Source: Trichoplax adhaerens (taxonomy: Eukaryota; Placozoa; Uniplacotomia; Trichoplacea; Trichoplacidae). From it: 64,000 nucleotides of DNA. Shown here piece by piece: positions 1 to 15,000 of this stretch; the first letter of the stretch is position 1; each line of letters begins with the position of its first letter. The notes beneath the pieces were generated by a model. It ran no database searches. It was not told the origin of the DNA and saw only the letters and a list, made by a program, of their open reading frames with translations. Both the position numbers and the translations under genes were made by a program. Location: positions 10,621,064 to 10,685,063 of the forward strand of contig NW_002060943.1 in assembly GCF_000150275.1 (NCBI RefSeq), read 5' to 3'.

Positions 1-3000
1 AAGGTATGACACTTGTAATTAAAATAATTTACTTTCTTCTATAGATTTGTGAATTTATTTTATTTTCGGCCTTAAGATCTAATCTAGACCTATCTTAAGC
101 CACGTAATAATTGTTAGCATTGGTAATAATATACTTTATTACTAGTATCGGGATTATGAACAAACGATTGAAGATTATAAATTGCAACGCGATCAACACT
201 TGGACGAAGTTAGTATTTATTGCAAGCGCTAATCTTCCGTTGAAGGGCAACTGTTAGTGTTGTATTGTTAATGATATATGAAACATTTTTATGATATTGT
301 AGGTTAGCAAACGCGAGAAATCTATAGAAAAACTAGAACTTGACCTAATGATGGCCCAAGAAGAAGTTCGTAATAAATCAAATCAGGTCAGCATTTTCAA
401 TTTCATATTACGCTATTTTAATTGAAATTTTGGTCTGAGACACTTTTAACATTTGAATAATAAAGTTTTGCTATTGATAGCTTACTGTTTCACGATTGTA
501 ATATTTGCTTTGCTGGTTTAGGTTGACCGGTACGACAAAACAAGAGACGAATTAGAGCGAGAAGTTACCCTGACCAGGAAGCGAAATGATGAATTAATAC
601 AAGAGGTAAATTAGTATCATCCACATATGTGGATATGGTTCTGTCGGGCTTTACTTTTTCGTTAATCATATCTTACGAGTCAAAATTAACTAAATTGCGT
701 CTATGATATAGTAATTTTTCTCTTGTTTATTTATGCTCTACATTGATTCTAGAATAATAACCTATTGTCACGCATAGAAATTACAGATCTAGCAACAACC
801 AGTGAACAAAGTACATTAATTGTCGAGGTAGGTACTATAGTATTAAGTGATGGTATCATTATATCGTACGCTGCTCATACTTTCTAATATCAAAATTAGC
901 TTTAACAAAAGAAATATTTTAATTATGTATAAAATAGCAATTATGATTATTAGTTAATTTAGCTATTTTATGCTAGCTGGCTATTATGATAAATCAGTTA
1001 CTATTGCAGTAAAATATTTATTCTCAGCAATACAAATTACATCCTTAATTTATTTATTTCGTAATCATGTGCTTTCATGACATTAAAAATATAATAACTT
1101 TACGTTTGATGATCATTTATAGCATACAGTATTATTGCTTTTAGTGGCGATCAAATTACCTACGCAGAATTCATTCGTGATAAAATTTTTATAAATCTAT
1201 CAAATACATAGGATAGGAAAGAAAATCATTTTATCGAGCATTTAAGTTTTATATTTGATTTAAGTAATGCGTAATAAGTAAAATCCAGATAATAGCACCC
1301 TGTATAATTGAAATTTTTTGTAAAACATGTATCTCCATTTTGAGTGTTGCGTTACTGACTAATTAGAACCTGATACTATTAGTTGTGTGTATTATAAAGT
1401 ATTGACATAATCATAGTTGACTACATTTTATAGTAAATTTTGTTCTTGATATAAGAAAAATTTCATGCCATGACAAACTAATGCATATATTCTTACATAA
1501 ATGTTAAAAATTCAAAGCTGGAAAAATCGAAATCTATTAACAATCGATTACTGAAGGAGTCGGAAATTATTAAGAATCAGCTTACAAACAGCCAAGCTAA
1601 AGTAAATAATGCGTTTCGTAGTTTAACTTCAGAACTTAATATTCTGTAGTATGGAAGTAATAAAACTTTTAATTAATAGGTTCAACAGCTCGATAGCGAA
1701 ATTGATAAATTAAAGATGCAGCATCGCTCCGAGGTAAGTTTGGAAAATTACTATGCTAAATACTATACAATTGATCTATCTCGATATGGTGAATTATATC
1801 AAATCGGTTATAGTTAATAAAATTTTAAAATTTACTTCACTTAGCTGCAAGCACAAGAAAGTGATCTAAGAAATAAAGAAAGACTTCTTGAGGATACTGA
1901 AAAACGCTATTCTATTTTAAAAGAAAAGGTAGTATTATATTCCTGTCTTCGCGATCGAACATTGAACCCTATATTTAAAGTATAATTATATGATGCGATG
2001 AGGAAGACGCACAAGAACTTAACATCTGGATTACATTATAAAATTCTATTCTTTTAATGGAATCAATTAGAGTTGTTCTTGTATCGATTCTGATTCTTCC
2101 TTAGGTTAAAAATCAAGAAGAAGACATTGATCAATTACAGAATGATTTAGATAATACATCATCTCGGGTTCGTTCTGCAGCTCATATGGTAAGGAGTTAA
2201 ATAAATGAAGTTAAATTTAACTAAAGGCTACTTGCTAAAAAAATTTAGTATTTCCTACATTGATTAATCTAATTTTCTTTTCAATAAATTATAAAGATTA
2301 AAGCAAAAGACGATACGATAACTCGCTTACAAGCTGACATTAAAGCATTGCAATCTGAACGACAGAATCTTCTCTCGGAGGTGATCGATTAGCCTTTGTT
2401 AATCAAAACATTATTAGCCATATGCTAACTTGATTTCTTTACTTGTAGATTGGTCGTAAAGAGGATTCTATTAGTGAGCTAAAGAATGATCTTTACAAGA
2501 TCAAGGATAGAAATGATGAACAATCGATAGAGGTTAGCTTTAGAGATGCCTGGTCTTCTTTCATAAACATATACTTTACCTACAAGATTTGATTTGATTG
2601 TTAAAGTAATAAACAATATTGCTATTTGCGCTTAGGTTTCACATCAGCAAGATATTATTACGAAAGTGGAGAAATCATTAGGCGAGGCACAACAAGAAAT
2701 TGAAAGTGTTAAGCAATCAGCCGACAAGGACGTAAGTGAAATAATTTCTTCACGTCATTTGTAGCAGTGCTATCGATCACGATACGAGAAAAAGCCGCTA
2801 AAAATTCTAGCTGTGCTTACCAAAGAATCATCTAATTTTGTGAAGAGCTGGTTAAAACTGACAAGAATTTATTTAATTAAAGATAAAAAAAATTGATTGA
2901 AAATGTCAATCTGTACTTATTTAATGCTTTTACTGGCTAATCTCATAACTATTTAAAATACACTATAAGAACATTGACTGTTAGTTTCTGGTATCCAACA

Positions 3001-6000
3001 TCAATTGGAAAGATGATAAATTATCATCTTGATGTAATTAAGTCATTGCTTAATTTGGAGAGATATGAACTAATCAATGCCATAATTAATATACAATCAA
3101 CATTATCATTTAATGTCATTAATATAATAAGATTAGGATGTGTGTGAATTCAAGTAATAATGAATTAAGCAACAACTTCATCGAACATTTTATGTTGGAT
3201 GAGTTAGAATCCTTCAGCTTAGGCTAGACGATCATTTTACAATCTTTAAAGTTGAAATTATTGACTTTTAACTTTATCAATCAGGCATTTCTTTAAGATT
3301 ACAAGTAAAAGCTAATGGTACATTTATTACACCGCTAGTGATAGCACTCGTTAACATCATTAATAGCTGCAGTATTAGTAATATCTAGACATAAAAGTTT
3401 TACTGGTTATAATCTTGATATTTAACATCCATCATTGTTTTTGGACAGTTTTAATACTGAAATATCTTCAAAAGCTTGTTGAATTATTTTAATACTCTAC
3501 TTTCATTTTGAAAAGATTATTAATATTGATTTCCATTTGGATATCATGTTGGTGTTCTAGTTGATTTTTCACTACTTATAAACTTACTTAATTTTATTGG
3601 CTATCGTTAAGACGATCCTAATTCATATTATATAGTAATGTACGGTATTTTTCTCTGGTTTTAATCCACATCAGTAATAAATTTTCTTAGTTTTCAAGTT
3701 CTAGATACGCTGCGTAATTTCTGCGTTATACGTTATAATTTAGTGGATGGAAAACTGAAATTCTCAAGTTCAGTTATATCTCCAATGCTCTGCAACTACT
3801 GTTAAAAGATAAACGAAATTACCGATTAAAGATAATCAATTTTTTAAACTTTTTCCATAGTATAAATTGCAGTAAACTTATGAAGTAGACTACCATATCA
3901 TGAAATATTATCGTTAGAAATTACAATGATGATGTACTACTGTAATTTTGTGTTCTATATCAAATTTATGTATGAGTGATAGCGATTTGAGATCGCAATT
4001 TATGTCTAATGACTAGTTTTTCCTTCAAGCACTGATTGTTCAACGTGAGAATTCTACGATTGTAAATAATGTTAAAGATTATGGTTATGACGTTTTAGTT
4101 TTAGTTCAATTCAGTCATCGATTTTTTCATTTCAATAGCTTAGTACCTAATTGCGGTGTCTAATAATGCTATATTGAAAAGGCACTATTTGCTGGCTGTC
4201 TTAGATAAAACATTCTCTTGATGGTGTAGTCTAATCAACAGTTTATGAGCAGTGTTGACATTTTCTTTATTCGAGGTTACTTAGTTGTCCTAGATGAGCT
4301 ATTTTAGCCACATTAATCCTTTGTCCATGGTAGTCATTTACGATATATCATGATATCCACGTAAAAGATATTCCTACATGATTTCAATCAGGACTAACTA
4401 TATACACCCATGATTTTTCTAGTTAAATCAGTGTGCGGAAACTATTGGCAATTTAGAATCTGAATTAGCAGAATCTCGTCAAAAGTACACGGATTGCTAC
4501 GAAAAGGTAATAACAATTGCAAAAGATTTACACACCTATAAGTACCTTACAATAACTGATCCACTACTTGAGGTTGAAATGCCAGAATTAAGGAGTTCTC
4601 TGCAATAATAATTTCTCTATATAGCACCATAATAATACATGAGTGTATGCTGATTTCTTTCTCACTACAGCAGTTTGTTTCCATTTCACGGCCATGATAT
4701 TGCAGTAATTCAGAAATACTTATAGGACATTAGCTATCTACTAGCGTTCTGTTACTATACTATAATAAATCTTTTTTTCCCTGCTCTTATTCGAATTTTA
4801 TCTAATGATTTTAGAACTATTCGAATAATACAGTTCAGATAAGACTCAGTTCCAGAGTATGATTACGATTGTCTACTTAGTTCAATTATTACGGTATAAA
4901 ATAAATTAGCTTAAATTAAGTCAGATTACAAAATTATGATACACTGTTCGTATTAATAAGTAAGTTTTCTTTATATAGTTTTTACAATGCGAAAATGCTA
5001 TCGAAAATTTAAAACGCGACAATGAAATGTTGTTGAGATCACAGGAGCAGTTAAAAGATGATGTAAGTAAATTTATTTAGAGTATATACGTATTTTTACC
5101 CTTAGTATGGGTAAATAATGGACCAGATGATCTTCATCTCTATTCATTTAATGATAAATAAAAGAATTGATTGAATCCTTCTGTAATACGATTATTTTAG
5201 CTTGAAGAAGAAAGGAGAGAGATGGAGTTAAATTATAACTTAATAAAGGAAAAACATAAAGTTTGCCAGACCGAAGTATGTTAAACATTAAGTAAAATAT
5301 TGTTTTTAATTTATTTCCAGTTATTTTATATGAATTGCGTACGGCATTCTAAATATAGTTTACTAACAACTGGTAAATTTAACGTTACTAAATCGCTAAG
5401 GTTTCAAATCGTGATGGAAAAATAGTAGGAATGCAGAACGAGTATAACAATCTTCAAAAACAAAATTTAAAAATTAAAGATGATGTAAGTTTGTTTCCCC
5501 TAAAGGAATACACACATATCAGATCCTTTATAACGGAAAATGCTCTGCTATTCTGTATTTGAACGCAGCTATTCAATACCCTTAAATATTTATTAAATAC
5601 AATCATTTTTTTAGTTATCGCGACGTGAACAAGAGCTAAAAGTTATTAAAGATCAATTATCGACGTTTCAACAAAATGTTGCTGAAATGAAGAAAAATTA
5701 TCAGAAACAGGTATTAATAAAAATATGCAAGATGTTATTAGTTTTCTTTAATCTGCGTTACATCGACTATTTCAAACAACATATTCATTATCCAACACTT
5801 TCCTGATATGGTTATATCTATTTTAATATTTTTAATGTTAAATACCTGTATAGCTGCATCAAAATGAGAAAACAATTCATCACCTCCAACAAAAGCAGCA
5901 AGTGGACACCAATGAGGTAAAATAAGAAATAAAGCAATTCTAACTTGCCTTACTTATCATTATATCATAACTGCATTACATGCATTTTAATTTGCTATAG

Positions 6001-9000
6001 ATGTCCAACTTAGAAAGCGCGAATAACCAGTTACGAAAACAAGTAGAGGAGGCACAAAAATCGCTCCAATCAACGGTAATATAAGTTGTCATCCGGTGTA
6101 TCTACTATCTACAGAACTTGTAACTGCTGTGATTAGATAGCGACCCAATTGAATAACAATCTCGGATTATCTTACCTCATTTTGATATTTTTCACTTATC
6201 GACTAGATTAAGAATAAAGAAGAAATAATCGATGGTTTAAAACGCGAAGTTGAGATCTCGGCTAATCGGGTTAATGATTTACTGGCGGAGGTACGCTCAC
6301 CATTTTGCAGATACTGGCCAACTGTTAGCTTTAATCATCTTAAGAATTAGTAGATCTGAAATCATTTTCTGTACTCATTGCGTTCGCTTTTTAGATTCCA
6401 CAGATTCAGGAAAAGAATGAAGTATTAAAAGCGGAATTGCTTGAACAACACCATCACAATATCGAAAAGGAGTCCAAGGTGGGTCAGAAATAACTATTCT
6501 GAGGACGGTTAAAATTTGATTGGTATCTGCTGTAGATTAAAAAGTCTTATTATATATCTAGATTGAAAAATTCAGAGAATCTAGCAAATTGCTAGAAGAA
6601 AAAATAAACAGCTACGAGAAACAGGTATTGAAACATTATCTTAGCATCCAAATTAGTTTTATTTATTGTTTATCAGTTCGTAAGTTTCTTTCTTTATGAT
6701 ATTAATGACGTTCAGCCTAAATTATATAACAAACAAAGTAGGAATTTAAAGATTAGCATGATTTTAGTATCATAAATTAGTTTCTATTAGTATTTTATTA
6801 TTGTTTCTTTCATTCATAAAATTGATGATTTGAAAGCCAAATTACGTGATAATTAATTCGAGGATTTACATTTCGACTGATCTTGTTATTACTAGTAATT
6901 TTCTGATGATTACTTTTTCATTTTGCTTTTCTTTCTTTTATAAGACTAATGATATGAAAGCTAAATTACATGACAATCAATTAGAAAATCAACGTTTTGA
7001 AATTAATTTGTCAAACACGAAAGAAAAATATGTACAGTGCCAGCTCAAGGTTCGTTTAAAAATTAACGGGGATAGTACTAGTTACAAAGTGCTATTATCC
7101 TTTAATTCATTCCTCTTTGATTAGATCGAAAAGCAGGAAAGTCAGATACATGATTTAGAGAAGAATATTGCAGATTTACGTGCACAAGTTAGAGATAAAC
7201 ATAATGATATTTTCATCGATGAGTTTAGGGTGGTTAACTTATTAATACATTTTACTATTATAACTCTTTCAGATTAAGGTAAAGGATAAAGTTTATGACG
7301 ATCTAAACGTAACTCTAAAGGAATCCAACGAATTTGCGCAGGAAAGACAAGAACAAGTTAGTAGAATAATAACAAAATAGCTTATAAAGAATTTTCGAAC
7401 TGATTGAAGGTATGATACGCCTATCCTGTTAGATTGAGTCCTGTACTCAAAATATTCAGAAGCTGAATAAAGAATTACAAAAACTGCAAAAACAATATCA
7501 AAAAGCATGCCAAAAGGTAAATGGACTATATATAGTAAAACGTTCAGCGATATACCGTAAAGCTGAAAGGTAGTATATAATAAAAATTCCCACTATTGCT
7601 AATTACGCAGATAACTCAATACGAAGACGCTGTTACTAATATGAATCAAGAGCTTATTAGTAAACAAAAACAGGTAAAACTAACTCTCAAAAAGTTAATT
7701 AGAACTCTATATTCGGGCGAGAGAACAGTCTAATTCTTTAATCTTGACGACTATTTCAATATGTAGCTTCTCCAGCATGAAAATGCTATAGAAGATGCAA
7801 AAAATGACTTGTCTAAAGCTCAACGAAATCAACAACTAAGCCAGCAGGAGGTAATTGTTACGAATATTTGTCTTAGATTAAATATTTCCGTTCAGAGAAA
7901 TTGTCTATAAATAATATCTGATGATTGCAAAATATTGTTCTTAATCAGAAATTTCTTATCATTAACGTCTATTTATTGCACTAGCTCATGCAAATATATA
8001 GGCATTTAAATAGCATGGATTAAACACACTTATTTAGAGAAATAATCAATAGATAATTTTATTATTATAATTTATTGTTAGCAGTTGTTAAGAAGTTCGC
8101 CACCATTATTATCCATTTATTTGATAATCTCACGCAAAATGCTTACTTGTCCGAATTCACTTTAAATTTTGTTAGCTTTTGAGGATATAATGATGTGATA
8201 TACGGAATGGCCGAATATGCTATATGTTGTATAAATACATATTACAGTAAATAATTAACTGATATACTCGTATATGTACAAGATGTGATTTGCATATTGT
8301 AACTTATACGAACCTTAATAGATATTTTAATGTGAATCATTCTATGATAATAAGTTTTGAATTTTACGCATTATACAGATTCAGAATTATGAAAGAAAGC
8401 ACAAAGAATTAAGTACAGATTTTGCGGCTTTACGAGAACAACATAGGAAATGTATTGAACAGGTATGTCTCATTAGCTTGATGTGGAAGTATATTTCATT
8501 ATAAAAATTTACAACTTTAAATTTATACATTGCTTCATACAATATCGTAGAAATTGCAATTATTTGACTCAAATGGGCTAGTAATGCTGTAATTTACCAA
8601 CTATTATAAATTTGTCGTTTTATAAGGTATCAGAAAAGGATGAGATGATTCAAGAATTACGAGTGGAGCTGGTGGCAACGAAAGACCAACATGACGCTGC
8701 GAGACATGAGGTATAGATTTAAATTCATTTTCTTTAAATTTTTGTATTAGAAAAAATCGTTGCGTTGGTGTATTATAAACAATTGACAGTTATAGCGATA
8801 AAATTAAAATGTTTCGAAAAGAGAAAATTTGATGCTTAAAATTAGTACGGTACCGTAAGAGCTCTTGTGATTGGTAAATAAGAAAGAATTTATTTTACTG
8901 GAAAAATATCAAATATTACTACATTCATTAAATGCAAATCATTATCTGAACGATGCTAAATTTAATTTTTCATGAATTGAATTTACCAAATGTGAATTAA

Positions 9001-12000
9001 GTATTAATACAAACCCGTTTGTTAAAACATAATATACAATCTCAGCTGCATTAACATTTAGTTTCCTCAAACAGTATAACAGTAATGGAGTCGCTTAGTG
9101 AGTTTATTTGATACAGACTGTATAGTTTGATTAATCAAATGTTTACTATATTGTTTTACTTTCATAGACAATGGATAAAATTAAAATGATACAAGAATTA
9201 AAGGAAGATCTTTCGTCTTTAAATCAGAAATTTATAAGTCAGGTAATTGGAGAGTTGTTCTTTCACTTGGATAAAACTTTTGTAGTAAGCAGTTACTGCA
9301 GACACGGTACGTTTAGAATTATACGTACAAAGCTATTTGTTAAAATATTCTTAAATGGGATTAAATATAGGCTGCTGATTTCGATGTTAAGCGTAAACAA
9401 TTGGATGTAGACTTAAATGCACTTGAAAATCAAAGAGAAGACTTGCAAAACGAGGTAAGAGATATGGGATGTTTAGAAATGGTTATCGCACTAGTACGGT
9501 AGTTTTTAAATGAGTATTTTCTTGTATTAAACTTGTTATACGTTAGTAAATTCTATATCCAAATAAATTTTTATAGATTGTAGCTCGTGAAGACCGCATT
9601 AAACAGAACTATAATGAAATGGATTTATTGCAAGATGAAATACAAGATAGGAATCAACAGGTTAACTATAAGTCAGAATGACAGTTATTGCGATCTTTGT
9701 GATTTAGGCAAAGGCTAGTAACTTGCTAAATCTATTATTGATAATGATTAGATTGATCAGTGTGAGCAAGTCATTGATGAATTAAAAGAAGAACTATCCA
9801 GCTTAAATAAAAAACATCGTCATGCGATTTCTGAAGTGTGTTAGAATATATTTTTATAATAATTATCTTTCTCACATTTATTTTTCATCCATTTTATATC
9901 AATTATCCGTTCTAACCATACTCGTTGTATAGATTGCACAATCAAAAACGGATATTTTACAGTTAAAAGAAGATTTAATTAATGCTCGTCAACAATACAG
10001 AAATTGTGCCCAAGAAGTACGAATATTAGATACAATTTGAGATATAAATTACTGATGTTACCTCGTTGAGATTATTTTGATAATTATGATTTGCTCTTTT
10101 CCTTAATATAGTTGGCTCATTACGAGGAGAAGCTTGTCATATTAGAGGGAACTTCCAACACAACGCAGCAGCAGCTAAATAATCGTTTATCAGAGGTAAT
10201 AGTTCGATACATGTACATATTCTCATAATAAAATCTTATCAACAATCTTATCCTGATATACCACGATAAGAGTATCGTGAAATTGTTATATACCAGATTA
10301 TGCCAGTAAAAATGTCTATTTAACTTCTACAGATTGTAAAATTAGAACAACGATGTCAAAAATATCAAGGTGATTTACATGCTATGGAAGATCTTAAGAA
10401 AATTCAGGAGCAAAAGGTATGTTTCCGGTATTTATTTTGCTAGCTATCGAAATTTTTTGCGAAACATATCAAGTATAAGTTGAGTAATAGAAATTTCGGG
10501 TTTTAATTTTGAAATGTGAAACGCATTTAATTTAAACCTGCTACTACTTATATTTCGACGAGTAAGCAATCAAAGGAGATATTTAGTTACATCTTTTACC
10601 ATTTGCCCAAATTTACGAAAGGCGTTTAAATTTATTCAAGCTACACTTGTGGCCCTTTAAGTTTTGATTAAAAGATGGTAGTCGAAAGATGTAACCGATT
10701 ACTGATTAAGTAATCATTAATTATTTTGTAATTTATTAAAATATCTCCCAAACGCTAACCAATTGATAGAAATATAGAGCACTAATTAAAAATATAAATC
10801 TATTCAATCTTAATATTTCTTTGCTTTATATTCTGATTATAGATAATCGAAAAGGATAATCAGTTACAGGATATGAGACAAGAAATTGATAAATTAAAGA
10901 TGATTTATAATGCTAACACGGAACAGGTTTTAAAATTTTTACTGTGAATAATTAACTCGTACGACGTATAGCATTAAATGCAGGAGTTTAAAAGTTAGAT
11001 TGAAATTCAAGATATCAATAAAACAAAAAATGTGATTTTTGTTTCTGGAATAGATCAAAAAATATGAAACTGAAATAAAAGAGCTCGAAGAAAAATTAGC
11101 TAATTCACTGGAAAAGCAAGATTCTATGCGTGTTGCGGTAATAAAGTTTTCAATGATTACTTTATATGAATACCGTAGTAGCTAATTTTAATATTTGATA
11201 TCAGATGAAGGAGAATAACGGATTACAACAGCAGCTCGAAATTAATTATAAAAATGCCCTTGAAAGAACACAATCTTTGCAAAACCAGGTAAGATTTTAA
11301 AATAAACTTACTTACAAAATTGTTCTTAAACTATGATGTTGAAATAGCTGTCTGGAAGTTATAATACCATTTCATGAAAATTTATTCAGATTAAGGATCT
11401 TACCGACGCAAATAGTGAAATGGATCAAACAATAAGCATGTTGCAGAAAGAGACTCAAGCTCAAGAAGCCGAAGTATTTTATAGATTAATACCATAGCCT
11501 AGAGTTGATGTGTTTTCCGGCTGATTATTTATACGTATTTGATTACTGATAGATACATGAACGAAGCGAAATATTGGAACAAACGAAACAAGAACTGATT
11601 ATTTTCCAGAAGAAATATGCTGATGCTGTTGAAGATGTAACTGTTATCTGTTAAGATAATTTCGAAAACATAGGTTTATCTAACTTTTAGCGATGCGTAA
11701 TAATTATCATTACAGATTGCTCAGAGAGATGGCCAAGTCGCTGTACTTAATATGAATATTAAACAAGTGGAAGAACAAATCAAACGCTATGAAAATGAGG
11801 TAGGTTTGACATATTGGTATATATTTAACATCAATATTTTATTGGGATGGAATATCTAGTTATATCTCAGTTCTTCTCTATATCAATCTTTTCAGATCAA
11901 GCGTTATTCTGATGAAATTAAGAAATTAAAGAATGAATGTAATCGTTATGAAGAAGAGATTAAATTGATGAAAATTAAGGTAGTGCGCATTAAATAATCT

Positions 12001-15000
12001 GGTAAAGCTATCAGAATTACAATTAAAATTTCACATTATTTATTAGCTATCAGAAGCTACCACAGCTACCGGTAATAAGCAACAACGGTTAATTAAAACC
12101 GAAAAGCAAAAGAGAGAAGCTGAGGAGTCGGTTAGTTAATGCTCGATGAAGCTAAGGAATGGTCCTCATATAGATAATAATTTTAATAACCTCCTCAACA
12201 GATTCAGCGTTATGCTCAAAAGTTGGATCTTATGAAGAAAGATTTTTCTTCACAAGTAAGCTAAAATTTCGTAATATTTCGATGATTAAGGTTTGAAATA
12301 ATTATTAAACTTCATTAAAGTAAAATATATCTTTTTCAATGATACGTATAGATGTCTTTAGCCGAAAACAAGATAAAAATGTTCCGACAAGAGCTTAAAA
12401 AGGCGCAAGATCAGAAAAATAATACTGCAGAAGAAGTATATCAGTTTACCTTATGCTTCCTAATTTTGAAAATTCTATAGAAAAGCTTTAAGAATAACTA
12501 TGAGAAAATACTCAAAAGTGATCACTATAACGTAGGTATCCCAATACGAGAAAGTAATTCAAGAATTAAAGTCAAAGATCGCCAATATCCAGTCTGAAAG
12601 TCAAAGGAGCAACAAAGTTCTGGATGAAAAAGAAACTCAATTAGCTAATCTTAAAGCTGACTTAGTGGCTGCCAGAGACAGAGATAGCATTCACTCGACA
12701 GAGGTAATGAAAATGAATGATCTTTTCCAATATTTTTTAAAGTAGCTTCCCATAGGAACTAGTATCTCATTTACGTCGCTTGTTTCAATATTCGACACTG
12801 TTGGAATTCTAAAGGTGAAACACGTTAAAAGTGAATATGAAAAAATCAAGAAACAGTATAAGATTACGATGGAGGAAGTAAGTAATTATTTTTAAAAGGG
12901 TTGGAAAAATAACTTTCTAAGCAATGATGTAAAACCATATTATAGCTTAAAGTTACTAGAGGATCGTTAGAAGAAGCCAGATCAAACGGTGATCGCTTGC
13001 ATAAAGAGAGTGAATCAGTTGTTACGACAGTTAATCAATGGGTAAAAGAACAGAAGTGAGTGGATATAACCCGAATTTTATAGCATTTTATAATAAAATA
13101 TCTTTGATTTCGTTAATTTACGGCGATAATAATTATAAACAATGTTTATTAATATTAAATTTTAGAGAAATTAATGAAAATCTTAATACTAAATTAAGGT
13201 AAGTAGATTAATAATGTCGATATTAGGACGTTATATTTTACAATGAAGAAATTTCAGCGCTCGTAGAAGATATGAGAACACTAAAAATTGTCATGATAGG
13301 ACTTATTATTATTGCCTTATCAATATCTATTATCCATCTGTTAAAACATTGCAATATAGAGAGCAAAATAGGACCATAGGATCATTAAAAGCTGAGAATG
13401 AGTAAGAGGATATAATTACGCGTTATTTCTCTAACTCACAATGATTCACTTTAATACAATTCCAGTTAAAATCATGAGTTTAGGATATATTTGATGATTT
13501 CTATTTCATAGACGATTAATGGAAGAATTAAATCTATCCCGTAAAACCCAAGTAAGCTATCAAAGGCAATTAGGTATGAAAATTTTTTTTTACAAATTGA
13601 AACTATTTCATCGATAAATAATTAATCGTTTATTTTTTGATTCCTAAAGATAACAGAGGCGTAGATGATGAAAGTTATAAGGTACAGGTTATGATTGTAT
13701 TTGTTAATAGTTACATAGTTGATATCTCAGGCTATATTGTATGCTCATCTGTAGAATAAAGTGGTTCCAGATTCATAATGATATTAGCATAGATTTATAC
13801 AGCAATTTCTATGACAGTTTTATATTCTAATCTAGTCAAGAAGATATTAAGACTATTATGAGAGATACTGTTAATTTAGTCGTTAAACTGCTAATAACTT
13901 AACAAGAACTATATGATATTTGTAAGAAATATAAAGATAGGTTACAGTAGAAATCATGCATAGAACAGAAATTTATTTTATTTTTTCTTAGTCATTACAG
14001 TCCCATGCTACCCGTCAAAATCTAATGATTTCCAAATTGGAGAAGCACATTGAGCAATTACAGTAAGAACTATACATTGATAATTAATATGCTGAATAGA
14101 AGATTAAGCAATCGTGATAATTTATATTAGAAACGAACGAAAAGATATGATTGAGATTATTGATGATTATAAGCCGCATACTAGTTCTTACCAGGACTTG
14201 AGTCAAAAGGTTAGTTGGTTGTAGCATGGAGGTGTCGTTTTAGTCTCGCTATTTTCAATTATCTTACGCTGATTTAGAATCTATGGATTACCTAATGAAA
14301 TCTAATTTGTAGGTAAATGAGCTCAATCGAGAAGTTATTCGGCATCAGTCGCTGGCTGAACGTGAACAAGCAAATCGTAAGGTATCGTATTGGAGTAGAG
14401 TGATATTCAGAATATACCCGGACCGTTTGACGGAATAAAATGATATTTACTCCTTCGTTAATATTAATTGCGATAGCACGCAGCATAAGGAATAAAATTT
14501 GTATATAAATTTATGTATACTTTAATTTTTTATTTGATAGATTATGGAGGATGAGATAGAGAAGAAAGACGCTATGATTGCCGATTTACGCCATCGGATC
14601 GCTGGTATCTCAAATTACGAAGAGCGTAAATTTGACAGTAGAACATTAAATCAACCTAATCGTTATTACAAGGAAGATTTATATTCGTCGCGATATCCAA
14701 AAGACTTGTAAGTTATTCTGCTTTAACAAAAATTCCAGATATTATACGTGATATGAAGAAATATCTGTATATTTTAATCTAATGGTAATATTTTATTGGA
14801 TTAGGGATGGGAGAGAAAAGGTTAATACTGGACACATATATAGTGAATTATCTTCTTACTGGGTTTATGTTGAATTTAACGCCATAAATTATTCATAAGT
14901 TAATAATCGCAATAATATTTCTCTCAAGATTCAAAAAGTTATGCGAGATGCGATGGAAGAGACAGGTGTCAGTGACCCCGAAATCTTAGAAAAGTCCTAT

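Noticed and set aside
4035-4091. Segment resembling a coiled-coil exon start in the 1.7-kb intron
   Set aside because: The length is not heptad-compatible and no AG precedes it. It may be another dead exon, but the similarity is too short to claim.
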